A stretch of DNA of 64,000 bases from Bradyrhizobium sp. AZCC 1721 (lineage in GTDB: Bacteria; Pseudomonadota; Alphaproteobacteria; Rhizobiales; Xanthobacteraceae). Within the stretch, counting starts at the first letter, position 1, and the number at the start of each line of letters is the position of its first letter. The notes beneath the pieces were generated by a model. The model saw only the letters and a list, made by a program, of their open reading frames with translations, was not told where the DNA came from and did not search any database. The position numbers and the translations under genes were made by a program. The stretch lies in the NCBI RefSeq assembly GCF_036924715.1, contig NZ_JAZHSB010000001.1, forward strand, positions 868,001-932,000, written 5' to 3'. Below are positions 51,114 to 58,589 of the stretch, piece after piece.

Positions 51114-52682
51114 TCATTCGAGATCGATCGGCTGGTAACGCCCGCTTTCGTCGAGTGCCGTGCCCCACACCTTGTTCGAGGCTTGGTGCTCGGAGCGGCC
51201 GAAGCTGAGCTGGGTCCCGAGACCGAGGTCGAGATTGCGCATCGTCTCCAAGGTGTCGATCAACTTCTCGGTATCGAGCTGCGGGCCGGTCCGCTTGATG
51301 CCCGCGATCAGCACGTTGGCGGCGACATAGCCCTCGAACGAAACGTAGTCGGGCGCTTCGCCTGGGAAATACTTGGCGAGCGCATTCTTGTATTCGAGCA
51401 CGGCGGACGAATAGCCCGACACCGCCGGCACCACCTGCGTCACGATCACGCCGTTGGTGTAACGCGGTCCCAAGAGTTTCAGTTCTTCGGCGAGCGCCGT
51501 GGAGCCGACGAACGAGACGTTGGAGTAGATCAACCCGGGATAGAGGTCGCGCGTCTTCTCGATGAACCGCGCCGCGGCCCGGTAGGTGGCGACCATGACG
51601 ACGGCCTTGATCGGCGGTTTCGCGAGCTTCAACTGGTTGATCGCGTCGTCGACGTCGACGGTGTTTCGCGCATAATTGAGCCGGAGGATGGCGCCGTCGT
51701 TCACGCCCATGGAGCGAAACGCCTTGGCGACCCCGGCAAATCCGGCGTCGCCGTACGAATCCTGCTGCGCAAACACCGCGATCTGCCGAGGCTGCAGCCG
51801 GCGTATCTTGACGAGGTAGCGGACGACTGCGTCGGTTTCCTGAACATAGCTGGCGCGGTAGTTGAACACGTAGCGATCCGGCGGATCGTTGCGCAGGATG
51901 TTGGCGCCGGTGAAGGCCCCGAAGAACAGCATCCGGCGCTCGAGCGCATAGGGAATCGCCACCGCCGCGGTTGGCGTGCCGACATTGCCGACGATGCCGA
52001 ACACCTGGTCCTTTTCATAGAGCTGCTTCATCGCGTCCGCGGTGCGTGAAGGCTCGTAGCCGTCGTCGGCGGCGTGCAGTTTGAGCATCCGCCCGTCGAC
52101 GCCGCCGGCATCGTTGATCCGGTTGAAGGCGGTCTCGATTCCGAGCTTCATCTGGCGTCCCAGCTCACGCGCGGAGCCGGAGAAGGGCGCGGCGATGCCG
52201 AAGCGGATTTCCTTTTCGCCGATGCCGCGTGGCAGCGGCCCGGTCGGGACTGGGGCCGTCGGCGCGGTCGCCGCGTTCGCGGCCGTTGCCGCAGCAGCAG
52301 GGGACGGACCGATGACGCTGGAAAGACTAGGGCCCGAGATCGAGCGTTCGAGATCGGCAAGTTGACGATCGGCCCGGATGCAATCGATTTTGCCCGAGCT
52401 AACGGCGGCGCGGCCGTCGGCCACGCTGCGATCGAATGTCAGGGTGAGATCAGAACGCTCGGCCTCGTTCGACGAGGCTTCCCGGATCACCTGTGAAAAC
52501 TTGTCGACGATGGTCTGGATGCGGGGACGCGCAATGTCGCGGCAGGCCTGGGCCGAGCCGATCACGGGGCCGACGCGGCCGGCAAGGTCGCGCACGATCG
52601 CAATGTCGCCGGCAGCCTGGGCGCTGCCTGCGATTCCGAAGAGCACGGCCCCAACCAGCAAGGCGATGCGGTGCGAGGTCAT
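51114..52682 (-). CDS. branched-chain-type binding protein with extra N-terminal domain
   Basis: A 522-residue periplasmic protein. A signal peptide ends AQA-AG near residue 24. Residues about 25-115 form an extra helical domain with two Cys (AQACRDIAR and KIDCIRADR), then an Ala/Pro linker (115-155), then a Peripla_BP_6 (Leu/Ile/Val-type) domain: IRFGIAAPFSGSARELGRQM, INDAGGVDGRMLKLHAADDG, AVFAQQDSYGDAGFAGVA and LDTEKLIDTLETM. No permease genes lie next to it. The extra domain is unusual for ABC binding proteins, which suggests a sensory role or a two-part receptor. Confidence 0.88.
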   Translation of the reverse strand: MTSHRIALLVGAVLFGIAGSAQAAGDIAIVRDLAGRVGPVIGSAQACRDIARPRIQTIVDKFSQVIREASSNEAERSDLTLTFDRSVADGRAAVSSGKIDCIRADRQLADLERSISGPSLSSVIGPSPAAAATAANAATAPTAPVPTGPLPRGIGEKEIRFGIAAPFSGSARELGRQMKLGIETAFNRINDAGGVDGRMLKLHAADDGYEPSRTADAMKQLYEKDQVFGIVGNVGTPTAAVAIPYALERRMLFFGAFTGANILRNDPPDRYVFNYRASYVQETDAVVRYLVKIRRLQPRQIAVFAQQDSYGDAGFAGVAKAFRSMGVNDGAILRLNYARNTVDVDDAINQLKLAKPPIKAVVMVATYRAAARFIEKTRDLYPGLIYSNVSFVGSTALAEELKLLGPRYTNGVIVTQVVPAVSGYSSAVLEYKNALAKYFPGEAPDYVSFEGYVAANVLIAGIKRTGPQLDTEKLIDTLETMRNLDLGLGTQLSFGRSEHQASNKVWGTALDESGRYQPIDLE

Positions 52683-52733
52683 GGCAAACTCCTTGAGAGT
52701 CGGTTCTCAGGCATTGTCATTCTTCCATCTGGA

Positions 52734-53282
52734 TCATGGGTTGGCGCGTTGCGGCGACGCCGGATCCGGCTTCTCGCGCCACTGCATGAATTGCTTGAGC
52801 AACTGCGACTGCTCGGGCGCAGGCGAGGCGCTCGGTGGCGTGGAGGCGAGAACGGCCTGGAATTCGCTGATTGCAGGCTTTGGCGAAGCCTCTCCGGATT
52901 GGAACAGGGCAGCCTTGATCGACTGCACGATTCCGGAGGACGCCGACGGCTCACCGTCGCTCTGCCGCGACCCCGGCACGACGACGACGAAGAACAGCGC
53001 CACGAGAGCGGAGGCGCCGATGGCGGCACCAAAGCGCGCTGCGACGCTCCACAACGCCTTCTTCGATTCCAGTTGGGGTTCGCGCATGATCTCGGGATCG
53101 AGGGGATGGCGCAGCGCATCGGATACGGCGCTCTCGAGCTGGGAGTCGAACGACGCCGGAGAGAACGGTGTCGATGCGGGGCTGGCGTCGCGCATGGAAG
53201 CCGACCGCTCACGTAGCGAGCGCGGCGCGTAGTACAGGGGATCGCGGGGATTGATGTGGTCCTGCTCACTCACACTACTCAT
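52734..53282 (-). CDS. single-pass membrane protein of unknown function
   Basis: A 182-residue protein: a polar cytoplasmic N-terminus (NPRDPLYYAPRSLRERSASM), one membrane helix near residues 82-105 (FGAAIGASALVALFFVVVVPG), then a Ser/Ala/Pro-rich periplasmic part. The ATG at 53282 has GAGGAGT upstream. The reading frame stays open upstream to a GTG at 53603 and that part looks partly coding-like (ADVDDPARLFRDLELLIG), so a longer protein is possible. No family is recognised. It is 51 bases upstream of the binding-protein gene and probably in the same transcript. Confidence 0.65.
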   Translation of the reverse strand: MSSVSEQDHINPRDPLYYAPRSLRERSASMRDASPASTPFSPASFDSQLESAVSDALRHPLDPEIMREPQLESKKALWSVAARFGAAIGASALVALFFVVVVPGSRQSDGEPSASSGIVQSIKAALFQSGEASPKPAISEFQAVLASTPPSASPAPEQSQLLKQFMQWREKPDPASPQRANP

Positions 53283-53811
53283 ACGCTTACTCCTCATGTC
53301 GCTTGGCGGATTGACCGGCGGACTGCTCGGCGGCGGAACGGTAGGTGACGTACCGATCAGGAGTTCCAGGTCGCGGAAGAGGCGCGCGGGATCGTCGACG
53401 TCCGCTTTCTGTCCGCTGTCGAGCTTGCTCGGAAGATTTGAATCAAGATGTGAGGCGCCGTCCCTGCGTCCGGCGACACCTGCCTGCGAGATCGAATCTC
53501 GCGACCACACAACGCTCACGGCTTCCACTGCCTCGTCCCCTGCCGGCAAATGTTCCGTCTGTCCGACGGATTGAGCTGCCAGACCGCAGAGATCCGCCAG
53601 CACACATAAGTTTGTTGGAGCCGAGCGAGGACTAATTTAGGTCGGAAACGTGACGAAAGTAAGTTGAGCTCGCGTTAACTACAACTCACGTGACCTCTGT
53701 TTTCAAAGGGTTTGGCATGCGTTCCGCACGATAAGCAGCATGAATCGGCCACAAATGCGCCGGATTCGCCGCTCGTTGCGCTGTTTTCTGCGCGTAGCGC
53801 GGGTTTTCACA
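53283..53811. other. gap between the membrane-protein gene and minC
   Basis: The left 320 bases are open in the minus-strand frame of the preceding gene and may be its true N-terminal extension. The right 200 bases are AT-richer with TTAA half-sites (GTTAACTACAAC near 53675). They are expected to hold the minC promoter and that of the leftward gene. Confidence 0.45.
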
Positions 53812-53827
53812 TTAATTACTCGTTAAC
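53812..53827 (+). promoter_or_regulatory. candidate CtrA binding site before minC
   Basis: TTAA-TTACTCG-TTAAC, an exact match to the full CtrA consensus TTAA-N7-TTAAC, 50 bases before the minC ATG. A second TTAACC half-site follows at about 53843. Binding by the cell-cycle regulator CtrA is inferred from this match and from known CtrA control of min genes in related rhizobia and Brucella (from memory). Confidence 0.65.
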
Positions 53828-53876
53828 CAAGTTCGTCGATTGTTAACCATTCAATAAGAAAGGCGAGTCGAACATC

Positions 53877-54575
53877 ATGGACGTCCGAGCGGATCCCACG
53901 CGTCAACTGGTCCGGCTGCGCGGCCGGTCCTATGTCGCGTTCGTATTCAGCCCTGTCGTGCCGATCGTGGAATGGCTCGCCGAGATCGACGCCACGCTGG
54001 CGCGCTCGCCCGGATACTTCGTCGGCAAGCCGATCGTGCTCGATCTCTCAGCCGTCGACCTCTCAAGCTCCGCCATCGCCCATCTCGTCGGCAGTCTCAA
54101 CGAGCGCAACATCCGCGTCCTCGGCATCGAGGGTGTGGAGGAAGATCGTCTCGCGGCGAACATGCCGCCCTTGCTGACCGGCGGCCGTGCCTGCGTGATC
54201 ACGCGAAACGAGCCGACGCAGAAGTCGGAGCCCGAGCCGAAGAAGCCGACCTCGCTGCTGCTGGAGAACCCGGTACGTTCGGGCCAGTCCATCGTCTTCA
54301 TGGAAGGCGATGTCACGGTTTTGGGCTCGGTCGGGTCGGGCGCGGAGATCGTCGCCGGCGGATCGATTCACATCTACGGCACGCTGCGCGGCCGTGCGAT
54401 GGCTGGCGTCAACGGCAATTCGGCCGCACGGATCTATTGCCAGAGAATCGAGGCCGAGCTGCTGGCGATCGATGGCTACTACCAGACCGCAGAAGAAATC
54501 GACGTCGCGCTCCGCAACCGCCCGGCGCAAGCCTGGCTGGAGGGCGACACCATGAAAATTACCCCGCTGAATTAA
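53877..54575 (+). CDS. minC: septum site-determining protein MinC
   Basis: Inhibitor of FtsZ polymerisation that keeps division at mid-cell. The 232-residue protein has the N-terminal FtsZ-interacting domain (1-100, RLRGRSYVAFVFSPV-type start, VDLSSSAIAHLVGSL) and the C-terminal beta-helix (125-232, VFMEGDVTVLGSVGSGAEIV, then GSIHIYGTLRGRAMAG and ARIYCQRIEAELLAI). It is recruited to the membrane by MinD. First gene of minCDE, with a CtrA-type site upstream. Confidence 0.95.
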   Translation: MDVRADPTRQLVRLRGRSYVAFVFSPVVPIVEWLAEIDATLARSPGYFVGKPIVLDLSAVDLSSSAIAHLVGSLNERNIRVLGIEGVEEDRLAANMPPLLTGGRACVITRNEPTQKSEPEPKKPTSLLLENPVRSGQSIVFMEGDVTVLGSVGSGAEIVAGGSIHIYGTLRGRAMAGVNGNSAARIYCQRIEAELLAIDGYYQTAEEIDVALRNRPAQAWLEGDTMKITPLN

Positions 54576-54594
54576 CCGGCTAAGGAGATCAAGT

Positions 54595-55410
54595 ATGGCC
54601 AAGGTCCTGGTCGTTACCTCGGGCAAGGGAGGCGTTGGAAAAACCACCTCGACGGCCGCGCTCGGTGCGGCGCTTGCGCAAGGCGGGCAAAGCGTCGTGG
54701 TGGTCGATTTCGATGTCGGCCTGCGCAACCTCGATCTGGTGATGGGCGCCGAACGCCGCGTGGTGTTCGACCTCATCAACGTGGTGCAGGGTGTCGCCAA
54801 GCTGCCGCAGGCCCTGATCCGCGACAAGCGGCTGGAAAATCTCTGGCTGCTGCCGGCCTCACAGACCCGCGACAAGGATGCGCTGACCGACGAGGGCGTC
54901 GGCCGCGTTATCGCCGAGCTCAGGAGCCGGTTCGACTGGATTCTGTGCGACAGCCCGGCCGGCATCGAGCGCGGCGCGACGCTCGCCATGCGCTATGCCG
55001 ACGAAGCCGTCATCGTCACCAATCCCGAAGTGTCCTCGGTGCGCGACTCCGACCGCATCATCGGCATGCTCGATTCGAAGACGGTGAGGGCGGAGCGCGG
55101 CGAGCGGGTGGAAAAGCATGTGCTGATCACCCGCTACGATCCGGCGCGTGCGGCGCGCGGCGAGATGCTCAACATTGACGACATCCTGGAAATCCTCGCG
55201 ACGCCTCTCCTCGGCATCATTCCCGAGAGCCAGGATGTCCTGAAGGCGTCCAACGTCGGCACGCCGGTGACGCTCAACAATGCCGAGAGCGCGCCGGCCC
55301 GCGCCTATATCGATGCCGCACGCCGCCTGATGGGCGAGGAAGTCGCCATGACCGTGCCGGCCGAGCGCAAGGGCTTCATGAACCGCTTGCTGGGACGGAG
55401 AGCTGCATGA
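54595..55410 (+). CDS. minD: septum site-determining ATPase MinD
   Basis: Membrane-targeted P-loop ATPase that carries MinC to the poles. The 271-residue protein has the deviant Walker A SGKGGVGKTT near residue 9, the switch DFDVGLRNLD near 38, and the ILCDSPAGIERGA Walker B near 117. The C-terminus (AERKGFMNRLLGRRAA) is the amphipathic membrane-binding helix. AAGGAG precedes the ATG. It starts 19 bases after minC and overlaps minE. Confidence 0.98.
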   Translation: MAKVLVVTSGKGGVGKTTSTAALGAALAQGGQSVVVVDFDVGLRNLDLVMGAERRVVFDLINVVQGVAKLPQALIRDKRLENLWLLPASQTRDKDALTDEGVGRVIAELRSRFDWILCDSPAGIERGATLAMRYADEAVIVTNPEVSSVRDSDRIIGMLDSKTVRAERGERVEKHVLITRYDPARAARGEMLNIDDILEILATPLLGIIPESQDVLKASNVGTPVTLNNAESAPARAYIDAARRLMGEEVAMTVPAERKGFMNRLLGRRAA

Positions 55411-55700
55411 GCATGAATCTGCTGCGGCTGTTTAGCGGCCGCAATGCATCCGCCCCCGTTGCGCGGGAGCGGCTGCAGATCTTGCTAGCGCATGAGCGCG
55501 GGCTACTCGGTCAGTCCGACTTGCTGGCCACGCTGCGGGAGGAAATCCTCGCGGTGGTGTCGAAGCACGTGGTGCTCGATCCCGACAAGGTGATGGTTAA
55601 GCTGGAGCGCGGCAAGACGGTGTCGACACTCGAAGTCGATATCGAAGTGCCCAATAATTTCGACAAGAAGGCTCCTACCGAAAAGCGCATGGCCGGCTGA
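55407..55700 (+). CDS. minE: cell division topological specificity factor MinE
   Basis: Activates MinD ATPase and drives pole-to-pole oscillation. The 97-residue protein has the N-terminal MinD-binding part (MNLLRLFSGRNASAPVARER, then LQILLAHER) and the C-terminal topological-specificity domain (VLDPDKVMVKLERGKTVSTLEVDIEVP). The ATG overlaps the minD stop (ATGA), indicating coupled translation and stoichiometric synthesis. Last gene of the operon. Confidence 0.97.
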   Translation: MSMNLLRLFSGRNASAPVARERLQILLAHERGLLGQSDLLATLREEILAVVSKHVVLDPDKVMVKLERGKTVSTLEVDIEVPNNFDKKAPTEKRMAG

Positions 55701-55731
55701 AAGGCGCGCTGCCGACCGAGCTAATTAATCG

Positions 55732-57294
55732 CTACCCCACCATCCGCTCGCGGCCGGTCCAGAAGCCTGCCTTCAGCACCTTCTTGTCGACCTTGCCGAC
55801 GCCGGTCATCGGCAACTCGCTAACGAACTTGATATGCTTGGGCGCGTGCGCCGAGCCTTTCTTCGCCTTCACGAGGTTGATCAGCTCGTCCGGATTCGGT
55901 CGCGCGCCTTCGCGGGCGACGATCACGGCGGTGACGGCCTCGCCCCATTTGTCGTCGGGCACGCCGACCACGGCGACCATGGCGACGTCGGCATGTTGCG
56001 ACAAGACATCCTCGACCTCGCGCGGAAAGATGTTGAAGCCGCCGGAGACGATCATGTCCTTCTTGCGGTCGAGGATGAACATGTAGCCGCGTTCGTCCGA
56101 TCGCGCGATGTCGCCGGTGTGCAGCCAGCCGTTCTTCAGCGTCTCCGCAGTCGCGTCGGGCCGTTTCCAGTATTCGGCCATCACATGCGTGCCGCGCACG
56201 CAGATCTCGCCGGCCTCGCCGGTTGCGACTTCCTGGTCGTCATTGTCGAGGATCTTCACTTGGCAAGCGGCAATCGGGAATCCGCAGGACAGGAACAGCT
56301 CCGGCGTCCTGGGATCGTGGTCGGCCTTGCGCAGCACGGATACCGGATAACATTCGGTCTGGCCGTAGAGCTGCGAGAACACCGGCCCGATTCGCTCGAT
56401 GCCCTCGACCAGCCGGCTCGGCGACATCGCAGATGCGCCGTACAGCAAGAGTTCGAGCGAGGAGAGGTCGGTCTTGTCGAGGGAGGGATGATCCAGCATG
56501 ACGTAGATCATCGTCGGCACGAACAGGGTGAAATTGATCTTCTCGCGCTCGATGGTCTTGAACACGGCTTCGGGATCAAAGCCTTTCAGCATATGCACGG
56601 TGCCGCCGCGCATCAGCGTCGGCAGCACTTTTGTCCCCGCGACATGGCTGATCGGCGCAACCGTCAGGTAGCGCGGGGTATCAGGAATTTCAAAGTCAGC
56701 GAGGATCGCGCTGGCAAACCCGCCATATTCGCGGTGATAGCGGAGCGCGCCCTTGGATTTGCCCGTGGTGCCGCCGGTGTAATTGAGCGTGGCGATGTCG
56801 TCGGGTCCGGCAAAGCTGCGCGCCGTGGCGCTGCCGGCGGCTTCAATCGCCTGCAGGAGATCGTCGCCGTAACTGGCGGGACCGAGCGTGAGCACAGTCT
56901 TCAGACCGGTCGCTTTGGCCGCGAGTTCGCCGCCGCGGTCGCGGAAGGTAACCGCGTCGACCACCAGCATCTGCGCCTCGGAATCCTCGAGCTGAAACAG
57001 TTGGTCGTCCAGCGAACCCAGTGGATGCAGCCAGGTAATCGCCAACCGCGAGAGCTGCGCGGCGACACCGGCGCACCAGGTGTCGGCGCGGTTGGCGGTG
57101 AGAAACGCGACGCGGCTGCCGGGTTGGAAGCCGAACTGCATGAAGACGCTCTGCATGCGCCCGATCATGTCGGTCGCGCCGCGATAGGTGAGCGATCCGC
57201 CCGGCCAGGCGAACGCCGTGCGCTCCGGGTAGCGCGCCAGCGCCAGCAACGTCTGCTCGCATGCCGCCGGAAACGCGTAGAGCGGATTGCCCAT
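55732..57294 (-). CDS. acyl-CoA synthetase (AMP-forming)
   Basis: A 520-residue adenylate-forming enzyme. The ATP loop LNYTGGTTGKSKG lies near residue 176, SQLYGQTECYP near 310, LHTGDIARSDERGYMFILDRKK near 400 and the C-terminal Lys in GVGKVDKKVLKAGF near 506. It resembles the long/medium-chain branch rather than prpE or the fadD at 39119. AGGAAG precedes the ATG at 57294. Divergent from a nitronate monooxygenase gene 96 bases away. Acyl substrate unknown. Confidence 0.9.
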   Translation of the reverse strand: MGNPLYAFPAACEQTLLALARYPERTAFAWPGGSLTYRGATDMIGRMQSVFMQFGFQPGSRVAFLTANRADTWCAGVAAQLSRLAITWLHPLGSLDDQLFQLEDSEAQMLVVDAVTFRDRGGELAAKATGLKTVLTLGPASYGDDLLQAIEAAGSATARSFAGPDDIATLNYTGGTTGKSKGALRYHREYGGFASAILADFEIPDTPRYLTVAPISHVAGTKVLPTLMRGGTVHMLKGFDPEAVFKTIEREKINFTLFVPTMIYVMLDHPSLDKTDLSSLELLLYGASAMSPSRLVEGIERIGPVFSQLYGQTECYPVSVLRKADHDPRTPELFLSCGFPIAACQVKILDNDDQEVATGEAGEICVRGTHVMAEYWKRPDATAETLKNGWLHTGDIARSDERGYMFILDRKKDMIVSGGFNIFPREVEDVLSQHADVAMVAVVGVPDDKWGEAVTAVIVAREGARPNPDELINLVKAKKGSAHAPKHIKFVSELPMTGVGKVDKKVLKAGFWTGRERMVG

Positions 57295-57390
57295 CTTCTT
57301 CCTCCCGCTGTTTTGTAATTGGCCTTCGTCCGTGCCAATGTCGGGTAACGCTAGCACAACAAGAAGCCTGCTCAAGCCGGGAAGAACGCC

Positions 57391-58371
57391 TTGCCACCTG
57401 TCGACTTGCTCTCGCGCTTTCGCGACCGCCTCAGCCTGCCGCTGATTGCGGCGCCGATGTTTCTCGTCTCCGGCGTCGAGTTGGTGGTAGCCGCCTGCCG
57501 CAACGGCGTGATCGGTTCGTTTCCGACCGTAAATTGCCGCAGCCCCGAACAACTCGATCAATGGCTGACGGACATCGATGACCGGCTGAAGGAGCACTCG
57601 GATGCAAGCGGCAAGCCCGCAGCGCCTGTATGCGCCAATCTGATCGTGCATCGCTCCAATGCGCGGCTGGAGCAGGATCTGCAGGTGCTGCTGCATCATC
57701 GGCCGGAAATGGTTATCACCTCCGTCGGCTCGCCGGCGCCGGTATTGAAGCCGTTGCGCGATGCCGGCGCGCTGGTGTTTGCCGACGTCGCATCCATCCG
57801 CCATGCCGAGCGCGCGGCGGCTGCCGGTGCCGATGGGCTGGTGCTGCTAACGGCAGGCGCGGGCGGTCAGACCGGCTGGCTCAATCCCTTCGTGTTCGTG
57901 CGCGCGGTGCGCGCCTTCTTCGACGGACCCCTGGTGCTGGCGGGCGGCATCGCGGATGGTCACGCCCTGCGCGCGGCCGAGGCGCTCGGCTGCAATCTCG
58001 CCTATATGGGCACCAAATTCATCGCCACGCGGGAGAGCATGGCGGACGCGCGCTACAAGGAGATGCTGGTCGCCAGCAGCGCCGACGACATCCTGCTGAC
58101 CAAGGCATTCACGGGCCTCCAGACCAACATGCTGCGCCCCTCGATCGAGGCCGCCGGTCTCGATCCGGACGATCTTCCCGAGCGGGGCGCGATCGATATC
58201 GCCAAGGATATCGACATCGGCGCGCGCGAGAACCGCCCGAAACGCTGGAAGGATATTTGGAGTGCGGGACATGCCGTTTCGGGCGTGACGGAGGTTCTTT
58301 CGGTCGACGAGATGGTTGCGCGCACAGCGGCGGAATATCGGGACGCTGCCACGCGCCTGCGACTTAGCTAG
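57391..58371 (+). CDS. nitronate monooxygenase-like protein with altered active site
   Basis: A 326-residue FMN TIM-barrel protein, paralogous to the one at 48411. The opening LSLPLIAAPMFLVSGVELVV, VCANLIVHRSNARL and LVLAGGIADGHALRAAEALG match the family. The loop that carries the catalytic His (GAGGHAG in the paralogue) reads GAGGQTG here, His replaced by Gln. FMN-binding features are kept, so a changed reaction is likely. Start is TTG at 57391 behind GGAAG. Divergent from the acyl-CoA synthetase, mirroring a fatty-acyl context. Confidence 0.9.
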   Translation: MPPVDLLSRFRDRLSLPLIAAPMFLVSGVELVVAACRNGVIGSFPTVNCRSPEQLDQWLTDIDDRLKEHSDASGKPAAPVCANLIVHRSNARLEQDLQVLLHHRPEMVITSVGSPAPVLKPLRDAGALVFADVASIRHAERAAAAGADGLVLLTAGAGGQTGWLNPFVFVRAVRAFFDGPLVLAGGIADGHALRAAEALGCNLAYMGTKFIATRESMADARYKEMLVASSADDILLTKAFTGLQTNMLRPSIEAAGLDPDDLPERGAIDIAKDIDIGARENRPKRWKDIWSAGHAVSGVTEVLSVDEMVARTAAEYRDAATRLRLS

Positions 58372-58589
58372 GCTAGAGCACAAAGGGTTCCCGGCGATCC
58401 AGCCACTGCATTTTTGTGATGCAGCAATGCCAGGCGCGCCCAACGGCAAATGCCAAGAGAAAGCCGCCGCGCTGGCAAACTTCCGACACAGGATGACGGC
58501 GAAAACAGGCAATCCGACATGACGCACGCGCGAAGGCGAGACCGATTCCAGGTTTCGCCGCCGGGCGCATTTTATTCAGCGAGGCCTTC

